Below, piece by piece: positions 8,079 through 15,666 of a stretch of DNA of 64,000 nt. The DNA comes from Kribbella kalugense (GTDB lineage: Bacteria > Actinomycetota > Actinomycetes > Propionibacteriales > Kribbellaceae), in contig NZ_SODF01000001.1 of the NCBI RefSeq assembly GCF_004365875.1, forward strand, positions 62,001-126,000. Reading direction: 5' to 3'. The position numbers and the translations under genes are program-made. How positions within the stretch are numbered: the stretch's first letter is position 1; the number at the start of each line of letters is the position of its first letter. The notes below the pieces were generated by a model. The model was not told the DNA's origin, ran no database searches, and saw only the letters and a program-made list of their open reading frames with translations.

Positions 8079-8711
8079 TTACCGCTCTCTGCCGGGCGGG
8101 ATGCCGCGGCGTGCGGTGGTTGAAGGTGGCTGGGCGGATCGTTGGGCGGTGACAGCACCGCTGGCAGGGGACACGTCGGAGGCCACGGCGAGGGCTTTGC
8201 GGAGGTCGGGTGGGAGTGGGAGGCGGGGTGGGCCAGTCGGTTCGGCGGCGCCCCGTCGGAAGGTGGGACGGTGGTTGGGCAGGTGGGCAAGCTCGGGAAC
8301 GGGCCGCCCGATCTCGCGGCCGAGGCGGGCGCCGGCGATGTGGAACGGCAGATCTGAACCACGTGGCGCGAAGCAAACGGCCTCCCGGTAGGGCGCACCG
8401 CCGTCGTCGGCTTCGAACTCGCGATAGATCAAGCGATGCGATGGGCCGAGGTCGTGACCGTGACGCGCCTCTGGGACGACCGGCACCTTGAGTTCGGCGC
8501 AGTCGCGGAGGTCGTGGTGACCTGGCGAGTAGCCGAGCCGCTTGCCGTCGTACTCGTCTTCACGTCCCTCGGCCAACGCTTGGAGGCCGAGCTTCAGGGC
8601 ACGGAACTCTCGACCGCGAAGGCTGCCCGATTGTGAGGCGGCGGCGTGTTCCAGCATGGCGAGCTCCCGTCGAAGCCTCGGCCTGACGAGGAGTCGGAAC
8701 CTCGCGGTCAT
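8079..8711 (-). CDS. toxin of a Phd-like TA pair (RelE-fold candidate)
   Basis: This 210-residue gene overlaps the end of antitoxin C by ATGA, the usual arrangement of a type II pair. The core, residues 1-140, starts MTARFRLLVRPRLRRELAML and contains DGKRLGYSPGHHDLRDCAEL and SHRLIYREFE, reminiscent of RelE/ParE-like toxins that end in a basic-strand RxxY pattern. The last ~65 residues are Pro/Arg/Ala-rich and low in complexity, and the decayed copy at 6270-6530 shows no match to them, so they may be a run-on extension after loss of an earlier stop. The RelE assignment rests on context and pattern, not on identified catalytic residues. Confidence 0.65.
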   Translation of the reverse strand: MTARFRLLVRPRLRRELAMLEHAAASQSGSLRGREFRALKLGLQALAEGREDEYDGKRLGYSPGHHDLRDCAELKVPVVPEARHGHDLGPSHRLIYREFEADDGGAPYREAVCFAPRGSDLPFHIAGARLGREIGRPVPELAHLPNHRPTFRRGAAEPTGPPRLPLPPDLRKALAVASDVSPASGAVTAQRSAQPPSTTARRGIPPGRER

Positions 8712-9064
8712 CTTTTCGGTGGCAGGTCGGAATCGTCGATCGGCTCGTTGAGATCCCAGCCGATCTCGGCCGCGACATCTTCGAGCGGGACAGACGGCCC
8801 GTCGTCGGCGAGGGATTCACGTGCGATGTCGTAGACGTGATCGAACTCTTGGGTTTCGGCTGAGAGTACGGCGAGGCGTTGCCAGAGGTCCCAGGATATG
8901 AAGACGCCCTCGGGCTGGCCGGCGTCGCCGACGATGAAGGGGCCGGCTTCGCCGGAGCGGAAGCGTTCGAGCATCTGCGGAAGATGCTCTGCTGCGGCAG
9001 AAGGACCGATCACCCAGATCCGTTCGCCACTGGCGAGGATGTGCGGTGTTTCTTCGGAGTTCAT
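8708..9064 (-). CDS. Phd/YefM-like antitoxin, copy C
   Basis: This 118-residue paralogue has LPQMLERFRSG, PFIVGDAGQPEGVFISWDLW and a C-terminal tail VAAEIGWDLNEP. It is the only copy still next to an intact toxin, with a 4-base ATGA overlap. The start ATG follows GGAAGGACGACC. Upstream lies the second copy of the repeated promoter element, with TTATCCACA at 9130-9138. It should neutralise the downstream toxin and repress the pair. Confidence 0.8.
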   Translation of the reverse strand: MNSEETPHILASGERIWVIGPSAAAEHLPQMLERFRSGEAGPFIVGDAGQPEGVFISWDLWQRLAVLSAETQEFDHVYDIARESLADDGPSVPLEDVAAEIGWDLNEPIDDSDLPPKR

Positions 9065-9091
9065 GGTCGTCCTTCCGGTGTCCAGGGCTCC

Positions 9092-9139
9092 TCATCAGGA
9101 TAGGAGTTCAGTGTTGGTGGGGATCGGAGTTATCCACAG
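9092..9139 (-). promoter_or_regulatory. repeated promoter element with DnaA-box word, copy 2
   Basis: This is the second copy of the element described at 7350-7396. TTATCCACA occupies 9130-9138, 66-74 bases before the start of antitoxin C, and CTATCCTGATGA on the minus strand is the candidate -10. The element overlaps the 3' end of antitoxin copy D. Confidence 0.55.
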
Positions 9140-9323
9140 GGGCTGCGGTGGAGGTCAGGGATTGCCAGAGTTTGTAGGGGATTACTACGGCTTCGGGGGT
9201 CGTGGCGGTGCCGAAGATCAGGGGGTCTTGGTAGCCGAGGTGGAAGCGGTGGAGCATTTGGGGGAGGAGTTCGGCGGCGGTGGAGGTGTTGATGATCCAG
9301 ACGGGGTCTTCGTGAGGGTCCAT
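9108..9323 (-). CDS. Phd/YefM-like antitoxin, copy D (truncated)
   Basis: This 71-residue protein keeps the N-terminal half of the family (LLPQMLHRFHLG, then PLIFGTATTPEAVVIPYKLW) but lacks the toxin-binding tail present in copies A-C. Its last ~15 codons (PVDNSDPHQH) are read through the promoter element of copy C, so the original 3' end has been replaced. TTATCCACA at 9386-9394 lies 63-71 bases upstream of its ATG. It may still bind DNA; neutralising activity is doubtful. Confidence 0.6.
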   Translation of the reverse strand: MDPHEDPVWIINTSTAAELLPQMLHRFHLGYQDPLIFGTATTPEAVVIPYKLWQSLTSTAAPVDNSDPHQH

Positions 9324-9385
9324 CGCGGAGTCCTTTCGGGGTGCGGTTTTTCAGAGTAGGTGTGACGGGGTGGGTGGTGGGGGAG

Positions 9386-9394
9386 TTATCCACA
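9386..9394. promoter_or_regulatory. third TTATCCACA word upstream of antitoxin D
   Basis: TTATCCACAGG recurs here with weaker conservation of the flanking element (GAGTAGG, then GGTGGG). It lies between antitoxin D (leftward) and the EACC1-like remnant (rightward), 31 bases before the latter. Confidence 0.45.
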
Positions 9395-9424
9395 GGGGGC
9401 CTGGGGCAACGATGGGAGTGGCGG

Positions 9425-9791
9425 ATGGGTGAGGGGCGTTGGGTTGAGGTTCGGGTGGTTGGGGAGCCCGGGATGGATGAGGCGCGGTTTGTGAAGGCTG
9501 TTCGGCAGCTGCGGAAGGAGTTGGCTGGGGGAGGGGCTGCCTACGCAGGACGTGGTGGTGGAGGCCGATGGGCTGGCGCAGGATGACGGGTCGATTGCGA
9601 TCGCGGTGGCGTTGGTTGGTGCTGGTGGGGCGGTGCCGACGTTGGTCGCCGTACTGCGGGACTGGATTCAGCGGCGGAAGAGTCCGGGGAAGATCGTGGT
9701 GACGCTGGGGGAGGACTCGATCGAGATGGAGCGGCCTACGTTCGACGAGCGGGCGGAGCTGCTTGCAAAGTTTCTCGACAGGCATCCGTAG
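9425..9791 (+). pseudogene. frameshifted EACC1-like gene
   Basis: Two overlapping frames together match the intact gene at 10258-10620. Frame one gives WVEVRVVGEPG and VRQLRKELAG from an ATG at 9425. After a run of five G at about 9527-9531 the match moves to another frame: VVVEADG, GAGGAVPTLVAVLRDWIQRR and VTLGEDSIEM, to the stop at 9791. Removing one G restores a single reading frame of about 121 codons. EACC1 is the small constant component found next to effectors in NTP-dependent conflict systems. The break may be real decay or a homopolymer sequencing error. Confidence 0.6.
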
Positions 9792-10257
9792 TCAGACGTT
9801 TGAATAGGATTTCAGCCGTTGTCCGGTGCAGGGGGTGGGCGTAGCGTCGGCGTTCGAGGGGCGGGGATGGGGATCTCCGAGGGGGAAGACGATGAGGTAT
9901 TCGTGGGGGCGCCGGTCCGCGGGCCGGTGCAGGATTCGGGAACGCGGGGCGCACCGGACAGTTCACGGCGTCGATCGATGGCGGTACGGCGCTCGGCTGC
10001 ACCGGACCTGGTGGCAGCAACACGACCGCGCCTGAGGCGGACCCGGAAAGGAAGCTCTGCCCCGACGTCCCTCCAGACGGGCGGAGCCCAAAGGAACCCG
10101 GGGTGCGCAAGCACCCCGGGCTCCCTCACGTGCAAGACGAGCGGGTACGACGACAGCGACATCGGGCCGCCCGTCGTACCGGAGGCGGGTGGCTACAGAC
10201 CGTTGCGGGATGGAGCGTGGACCGGGATCATGGAGCGCGATCCTGGGAGGGGTGGGC
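9792..10257. other. 466-base gap with a GCAA-loop hairpin
   Basis: I find no gene that I can support here. At 10097-10120 CCCGGGGTGC-GCAA-GCACCCCGGG is a perfect 10-bp stem with a GNRA tetraloop, a likely terminator or stable RNA fold upstream of the intact EACC1 gene. Several frames are open but show no codon bias or recognisable family. Confidence 0.45.
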
Positions 10258-10620
10258 GTGGGGGTTTGGGTGGACGTCGTACTGCTGGAGGACGATCCGG
10301 AGATCGCGGATCGGGGGATCAGGCAGCTGCGGCGAGAACTGCGCGCGTACGAGTTGGAGATGCGCGCCGTCGAAGTGACCGATCCTGAAGGCAGCAAGGG
10401 CGACGCGACCGCGTTCAACGCCGTCGCGATCGCGCTGGGTGGGGCCGGCGGGACGGTGCCGTACCTGATTTCGGTCCTGCGGGATTGGATCGGCCGACGG
10501 TCGACGAGTCAGCGGGTGCAGCTGACGATCGGTGCGGATTCGATCGAGGTCGACGCGGCGTCGGCCGAGGAGCAACAGCAATTGATCGAGGCGTTTCTGC
10601 GCAAGCACGAAGCGAGCTGA
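10258..10620 (+). CDS. EACC1-like constant component of a conflict system
   Basis: This protein of about 120 residues shows the EACC1 pattern described by Aravind and colleagues: an N-terminal strand (VDVVLLED), a helix IRQLRRELRAYE, a Gly-rich helix IALGGAGGTVPYLISVLRDWI, and a C-terminal strand VQLTIGADSIEVD followed by a helix. It sits 2 bases upstream of the caspase gene, the classic EACC1-effector order. I chose the GTG at 10258 with GGGAGG 7 bases upstream; a GTG at 10252 is also possible. Such proteins are thought to recruit or control the effector; the molecular role is unproven. A broken paralogue lies at 9425-9791. Confidence 0.75.
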   Translation: MGVWVDVVLLEDDPEIADRGIRQLRRELRAYELEMRAVEVTDPEGSKGDATAFNAVAIALGGAGGTVPYLISVLRDWIGRRSTSQRVQLTIGADSIEVDAASAEEQQQLIEAFLRKHEAS

Positions 10621-10622
10621 GG

Positions 10623-13358
10623 GTGGGTCGTCGGCGGGCCTTGCTGGTGGCCACGTACGAATATGAGGACACCGGGCTACGCCAGCTGATCAGCCCGGCG
10701 CAGGACGCGGAGGCCCTGGCCGAGGTGCTCGAGGATCCGGCCATCGCCGGGTTCGAGGTGCAGGTGCTGATCAACGAGCCGACGAGTCGGGTCGGGGAGG
10801 CGATCGACGAGTTCTACGCGTCCGCCGAGCGTGACGATCTGACCCTGTTGTACTTCAGCGGTCATGGGCTGAAGGACGACAACGGCCGGCTGTACCTGGC
10901 GATGAAGAACACCCGGCGCGAGCGGTTGCGGTTCACCGCACTCCCGACCCACATGGTCAACGAGGCGGTGGAGGAGAGTTCGGCGCGGCAGAAGATCCTG
11001 ATGCTGGATTGTTGCTACGGCGGCGCGTACGCCGTTCAGCAGTTCGCGAAGGCTGACTCGGCGGTGCACACCAAGACCGAGCTCGGCGGTCGCGGCCGGA
11101 TCGTGCTGACGGCAACGGACTCGACGCAGTACGCGTTCGAAGGCAGCACGATTCACGGCGAGGTAGCGCAGTCGGTGTTCACCCGGCACGTTGTTGAGGG
11201 TTTGCGCAGCGGTACCGCGGACCTTGACGGGGACGGCGACATCACGGCCGACGAGCTCTACAGATACGTGTACGACGCGGTGGTCGCCGAGCAGCCGAGT
11301 CAGCGGCCGAAGCAGTTCGCCGACGTCGAGGGCCGTACCGTCATCGCCTCCAACGTCCAATGGACCCTGCCGACCCGAATCACCGCCAGCCTGGACAGTC
11401 CATTGCAGCCCCTTCGAGAGTCCGGCCTCCAAGAACTCGGACAGTTGCTCCAGGCAAGCAACGAGAAGGTCCGGCAGACCGCGAGGGCCAAACTGGAAGA
11501 GCTGACGAACGACGACAGCAGGACGATCTCCGCCACCGCACAGGCGTACCTCGACACCCCGCTGCCACCACCACGCCCGCAGCCAGTGACGTCGCCGACG
11601 GGACGGCGTCCTGTCACGCCGACGGTACGGCGGCCTGTCGGTCCGACGTTCGGCGCCGCGGCGAAGGCGTCGGTGAGACGCTGGCGCGATCGCGTGCACC
11701 TTCCGGCGATGGACTGGCCAACCTTCCTCTTGATGTTGCCGGCCGCCGGTCTCGCGATCACGGCCGCGACCCTCGACACCACGTGGTACTCGATCGCCCT
11801 CGCTGCCGTTCTGACCTGCGCCGTACTGGCACTGCTGAGACTCCGTGATGCCAGCACAGCGTTCGTAGCCGGCCTCTCGGCGCCGGGAGTCGTGAGCGCC
11901 GTCATCCTGACCAGTGGGCTGACGAGTCTGGTCGCCATGCCTTTCCACAGCCTCCCTGCAGCACTGATTGCGGCGGCCCACGTGCTGTGGCTGGGGGCAG
12001 GATTCGCCGCGTGGATCAGGTGGCGTCCTGCTAGACCGCACCCTCAGTTGCGGCTCGTGTTGCTGGGCGCGGTCGCAGCAGCCCTCGTCCTCGTCATCAT
12101 CGTTCAGGCGTACCGCTCCCCGGCACATCTTCTGTACCCGGCCATCCTCGCCATCCTCGGCGCCGAGCTCGCGATCGCCGGTCCGCTGCTGGACCTCGGC
12201 AGACCATTCGTCGCAGGCTGGGTGCTTGGCGGGTTCGCGGTCTGGATCGCTCTCTTCCATCGGTTCGCCGAATTCAGCGAACCTTGGCAGGCGGTCGTCG
12301 GGCTGTTCGTGGTGTGGATGCTGCTCGGAGTCGCCGTCGTCAGACCGGTGAGCATCGGCTTCCCCACCCACCGTTGGTTGATGGCGGCAACCTTGCTGGC
12401 TCCCGCCGTAATGGGTGGTGTCGCGGCTGCCGTCCTGCCACCCGCTGCCCGGGCGCCGACCGCGATCGGTTTGGCCGTCAGCCCGGACAGCCAGTTCCTC
12501 TATGCGGCCGACATCGGCAACAACCGGGTCGTGAAGATCAATACGACGACTCGCGAACAGGTCGGCGACGCACTCCGGGTCGGTGACCATCCCAGCCGGC
12601 TCGTGCTGTCGCCCGACGGTACGACGCTGTACGTCGCGAACTCCGGTTCGGACTCGATCTCGGTCATCACGGCCGGCGACTGGGAGGTGATCGGCGCACC
12701 GATCGCGGTCGCGGACGAGCCGACCGAACTGTCGCTGAACAGTGCCACCCACCGCCTCTATGTCCTCAGCAAGAAGAGCGAGACGATCACGGTGGTGAAC
12801 ACGCAGACGAGGCAAACGGTCGGCGGTCCAATGGCCAGCGGGCCGAGCCCTACGGACCTCGCGATCGACTCGAAGGGCGAGCGGCTCTACGTGGCCGGCA
12901 GGGACTCGGACGAGGTCACGGTTATCGATGCGAAGACTCGTCAGCAGGCGCGGAGTCCGATCAAGGTGGGCGACGAACCACGTGACCTGGCACCCGGCCC
13001 GGACGGATCGCTGTATGTCATCGGGGTCAAGACGTTTGCCGTCATCAACACGAACGTCGAGACGACAAGGCCGACGCCGAAGGATCTGCCGGATGAATCA
13101 GAGGCCGCGGCGGTCAGCTCCGACGGCAAGAAGGTCTACATCCTCGGGTCTTCGGGGACGGCTGACACTGTGCGGATCATCGACGCGGGCAGTCGCCAGG
13201 TCGTCGCGTCGTTGACCGACGATCTGGGAGTGGCGGTCGAACTGGTTGTCAGCGGCGACGATCAGCGGATCTACCTCAGCAACTTCTTCCAGGACGGGAT
13301 TCTGGTGCTCGATACCGTTGGGCCGAAGGTGATCGGCAAGATCGAGCTGAAGAGCTGA
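10623..13358 (+). CDS. caspase-like protease with membrane helices and YVTN beta-propeller
   Basis: This 911-residue protein starts at a GTG 2 bases after the EACC1 stop. Residues ~4-245 are a caspase/peptidase C14 domain with His81 in YFSGHG and the Cys dyad in DCCYGG (residues 130-131). Residues ~260-330 are helical, followed by a Pro-rich linker. Residues ~360-605 contain about nine hydrophobic segments. Residues ~615-911 are a YVTN/NHL-type propeller with repeated blades such as LSPDGTTLYVANSGSDSISV and DLAIDSKGERLYVAGRDSD. With an odd number of helices and a cytosolic caspase, the propeller would face outside. A role in abortive infection or regulated proteolysis is inferred from the EACC1 neighbour. 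Confidence 0.85.
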   Translation: MGRRRALLVATYEYEDTGLRQLISPAQDAEALAEVLEDPAIAGFEVQVLINEPTSRVGEAIDEFYASAERDDLTLLYFSGHGLKDDNGRLYLAMKNTRRERLRFTALPTHMVNEAVEESSARQKILMLDCCYGGAYAVQQFAKADSAVHTKTELGGRGRIVLTATDSTQYAFEGSTIHGEVAQSVFTRHVVEGLRSGTADLDGDGDITADELYRYVYDAVVAEQPSQRPKQFADVEGRTVIASNVQWTLPTRITASLDSPLQPLRESGLQELGQLLQASNEKVRQTARAKLEELTNDDSRTISATAQAYLDTPLPPPRPQPVTSPTGRRPVTPTVRRPVGPTFGAAAKASVRRWRDRVHLPAMDWPTFLLMLPAAGLAITAATLDTTWYSIALAAVLTCAVLALLRLRDASTAFVAGLSAPGVVSAVILTSGLTSLVAMPFHSLPAALIAAAHVLWLGAGFAAWIRWRPARPHPQLRLVLLGAVAAALVLVIIVQAYRSPAHLLYPAILAILGAELAIAGPLLDLGRPFVAGWVLGGFAVWIALFHRFAEFSEPWQAVVGLFVVWMLLGVAVVRPVSIGFPTHRWLMAATLLAPAVMGGVAAAVLPPAARAPTAIGLAVSPDSQFLYAADIGNNRVVKINTTTREQVGDALRVGDHPSRLVLSPDGTTLYVANSGSDSISVITAGDWEVIGAPIAVADEPTELSLNSATHRLYVLSKKSETITVVNTQTRQTVGGPMASGPSPTDLAIDSKGERLYVAGRDSDEVTVIDAKTRQQARSPIKVGDEPRDLAPGPDGSLYVIGVKTFAVINTNVETTRPTPKDLPDESEAAAVSSDGKKVYILGSSGTADTVRIIDAGSRQVVASLTDDLGVAVELVVSGDDQRIYLSNFFQDGILVLDTVGPKVIGKIELKS

Positions 13359-13384
13359 GCCGGCTCGCAGGTGCGAGCCGGCTC
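13357..13384. terminator. bidirectional terminator hairpin
   Basis: GAGCCGGCTCGC-AGGT-GCGAGCCGGCTC forms a perfect 12-bp stem. It overlaps the last base pair of the caspase stop codon and ends 6 bases before the stop of the convergent epoxide hydrolase gene. Confidence 0.75.
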
Positions 13385-13390
13385 GTTGTC

Positions 13391-14521
13391 CTACAGGTTG
13401 CGGAAGAACTTGCGGAGGTCTTCGGTCACGTCGCCGGGGCGTTCCAGGGAGGCGAAGTGGCCGCCGTCCTTGAACATCGACCAGTGGACGATGTTGGTGT
13501 TGTCGCGTTCGGCCAGCGGGCGGATGGTCTTGAAGTCGTCCGCGAAGACCGCGACGCCGGTGGGGGCGTGGTTGACTTGCGGTTCGGCGTCGGCGTGGGC
13601 CTCTTCGTAGTGGTAGCGGCCGGCGGCGGCTGAGGTGTTGGTGAACCAGTAGAGCGAGACCTCGGTGAGGATCTGCTCGGGCGTGACCAGGCTGGTCCCG
13701 TTGCCGAAGTTGTTGAAGAGTTCGTTCCAGGCGAGCTGTCCGGCCGGCGAGTCGGAGATGCCGACGGCAACGGTCTGCGGACGGGTGGAGTTGATCGCGT
13801 TGTACCCGCCGACGTCCTGGAACCACTTCAGGTGCTCCAGCGCCGCGTAGTCCTCCGGCGTGAACTTCTCGAACTCGGTCGGGTCGCCCGACGGGAACGA
13901 GAACAGCTGCAGCACGTGCAGACCGAGGAAGCCGTCAGGATTCAGTACGCCGAGCTCCCGGGAGATCATCGCGCCGCCGTCGGACCCGTGCGCGCCGTAC
14001 GACTCGTACCCGAGCCGCCGCATCAACGTGTCGTAGGTCCGCGCCACCCGGGCCATCGTCCAGCCTCGGTCGACCAGCGGCGTACTGAAGGCGAAGCCCG
14101 GCATCGACGGTACGACGACCGAGAAGGCGTCCGAGGAAGATCCGCCGTACGCCGCGGGGTCGGTCAGCGGGCCGATCATGTCGAGGAAGTCGACGAACGA
14201 ACCGGGGTAGGTGTGCAGCAGGAGCAGCGGCGTCGCACCCTCGACCGCGGACGGGACGTGGATGAAGTGGACGTTCTGGCCGTCGATCTCGGTGAGGTAG
14301 TGCGGGAACTGGTTCATCCGCGCCTCCTGCTCGCGCCAGTCGAACTTGTTCTGCCACTGGTCGACCATGTCGCGGAGGTAGTGGTTCGGGGTGCCGAGGT
14401 CCCAGTCGTCGCCGGGAGCGGCCTCGGGCAGCCGGGTCCGCGCGAGGCGGGCCTGCAGATCGTCCAGGTCGGCCTGGTCGATGTTGACGGTGAAGGACTG
14501 GATGCTCTCGTTTGTGCTCAT
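13391..14521 (-). CDS. epoxide hydrolase (EHN family)
   Basis: This 376-residue alpha/beta hydrolase has the N-terminal EHN domain (FTVNIDQADLDDLQARLART, WRE). The oxyanion-loop motif is LLLLHTYPGS, a variant of the usual HGWPGS. The nucleophile Asp lies in HGSDGGAMISRELG and the catalytic His in DGGHFASLERP near the C-terminus. It should hydrolyse epoxides to diols in the cytoplasm. The ATG at 14521 gives the usual N-terminus MSTNESIQSFTV. It is divergent from a WYL regulator whose operator candidate lies between them, which suggests repression relieved by a substrate. Confidence 0.9.
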   Translation of the reverse strand: MSTNESIQSFTVNIDQADLDDLQARLARTRLPEAAPGDDWDLGTPNHYLRDMVDQWQNKFDWREQEARMNQFPHYLTEIDGQNVHFIHVPSAVEGATPLLLLHTYPGSFVDFLDMIGPLTDPAAYGGSSSDAFSVVVPSMPGFAFSTPLVDRGWTMARVARTYDTLMRRLGYESYGAHGSDGGAMISRELGVLNPDGFLGLHVLQLFSFPSGDPTEFEKFTPEDYAALEHLKWFQDVGGYNAINSTRPQTVAVGISDSPAGQLAWNELFNNFGNGTSLVTPEQILTEVSLYWFTNTSAAAGRYHYEEAHADAEPQVNHAPTGVAVFADDFKTIRPLAERDNTNIVHWSMFKDGGHFASLERPGDVTEDLRKFFRNL

Positions 14522-14542
14522 GGGTTTACCGTAGAATCCGTA

Positions 14543-14561
14543 TAGGAACATTAGATTCCTA
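14543..14561. promoter_or_regulatory. operator candidate between epoxide hydrolase and WYL regulator
   Basis: TAGGAA-CATTAGA-TTCCTA is a perfect inverted repeat with 7-base spacing in an AT-rich 55-base intergenic region. A related half-site, TAGAATCC, lies 9 bases to its left. The position between divergent promoters fits autoregulation by the neighbouring regulator. Confidence 0.55.
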
Positions 14562-14576
14562 ATTGGGAGATTGATT

Positions 14577-15572
14577 TTGCTCGAGACTTCGCAGCGCCTC
14601 CTCAGCCTGCTCGCTCTGCTGCAGACCCGCCCGGCCTGGACCGGCACCGAGTTGGCCGAGCGGCTCGACGTGACGACGCGGACGATCCGCAACGACGTCG
14701 ATCGGCTCCGCGAACTCGGGTACCCGGTCGATGCGACCCGCGGTCCGGCCGGCAATTACCAGCTCGGCGTCGGCGCGAAGCTTCCGCCGCTACTGCTCGA
14801 CGACGAGGAGGCGGTCGCCGTCGCAGTCGGTCTGCGGACGGGCGGCAGCGTGACCGGGATGGTGGAGAGCAGTGCGCGGGCGCTGGCGAAACTCGAGCAG
14901 GTCCTCCCGCATCGACTCCGGCGTCAGGTGAACGCGATCCACAAGGCGATGGAGACCGGCCCGGAGAACACCGGCTCGAACGTCGAGGCGCCCGAGATCG
15001 ATCCCGGCGTACTGTCGACGATCGCGGCGTGCATCCGCGACGAGCACTACCTCCGGTTCGAGTACGTCGTACCTGAAGGTGTCTCGCTGCGTAGTGCAGG
15101 GTCGGGGGTCGCGCACGAGCTGCCGATCTTGGTCGAGCCTTATCGGCTAGTGAGCTGGCATGGGTACTGGCACCTCGTCGCGCGGGACGAGCAGGCGGTC
15201 TGGCGGACGTACCGGGTCGACTGGATGTCGTTGCGGATGGCAACAGGTCGCCGGTTTCAACCGAGCCCGTTGCCCGACGAGGAGTACACCGACTTCGTAC
15301 TGCGGGATGTCGCGTCGACCGGCTGGAAGGTGCACGCCCGGATCACCGTCCACGCCCCCGCCCAGGAGGTCCTGTCCCGCATCCACGCCGCCGTCGGCAT
15401 CGTCGAGTCCGTCGACGACCACACCAGCATCCTCGTCACCGGCGCTGATTCCCTCGAGATCATCGCCGTTTATATCGGCATGCTCGGCCTCGACTTCCAC
15501 CTCGACGGCCCACCAGAGCTACTGGACCACCTGCGGACCGTCGGCACCCGCTACCTGAACGCGATCGGGTGA
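14577..15572 (+). CDS. HTH/WYL-domain transcriptional regulator
   Basis: This 331-residue protein has an N-terminal HTH_11 domain (LLSLLALLQTRPAWTGTELA, then VTTRTIRNDVDRLRELGYPV), the PAGNYQLG wing, a WYL domain (RFEYV, LVEPYRLVSWHGYWHLVARD) and the C-terminal WCX region. These proteins sense small molecules or nucleic acid ligands through WYL. I chose the TTG at 14577, giving LLETSQRLL, because GGGAGA lies 6 bases upstream and this matches the usual N-terminus; the TTG at 14571 is the alternative. It is divergent from the epoxide hydrolase, its probable target. Confidence 0.85.
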   Translation: MLETSQRLLSLLALLQTRPAWTGTELAERLDVTTRTIRNDVDRLRELGYPVDATRGPAGNYQLGVGAKLPPLLLDDEEAVAVAVGLRTGGSVTGMVESSARALAKLEQVLPHRLRRQVNAIHKAMETGPENTGSNVEAPEIDPGVLSTIAACIRDEHYLRFEYVVPEGVSLRSAGSGVAHELPILVEPYRLVSWHGYWHLVARDEQAVWRTYRVDWMSLRMATGRRFQPSPLPDEEYTDFVLRDVASTGWKVHARITVHAPAQEVLSRIHAAVGIVESVDDHTSILVTGADSLEIIAVYIGMLGLDFHLDGPPELLDHLRTVGTRYLNAIG

Positions 15573-15666
15573 CGCGTACCGAAGGACGGGTAGTAGTGGG
15601 CGAATTGGGCCTATTCAGGCCTCGGGAGGCGGGATATCGCGACTACTACCCGTTCTTCGGTACGCG
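15573..15666. repeat. 25-bp inverted repeat covering the end of a response-regulator gene
   Basis: CGCGTACCGAAGGACGGGTA at 15573 continues through GTAGT to 15597, and its inverse copy runs 15642-15666, ending TTCGGTACGCG. The arms match at 24 of 25 positions; the odd position is a G-U pair in plus-strand RNA. The left arm starts right after the stop of the WYL gene; the right arm contains the last codons and stop of the response regulator. It probably acts as a two-way terminator. Confidence 0.7.

Noticed and set aside
9819-10388. Plus-strand frame upstream of the EACC1 gene
   Set aside because: Composition is Arg/Gly-rich, no ribosome binding site or family, and it runs in the wrong frame into the EACC1 gene.
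10677-12815. 712-codon minus-strand frame opposite the caspase gene
   Set aside because: No recognisable domain, and Arg/Gln-rich composition typical of antisense frames; the plus strand shows caspase and propeller motifs.
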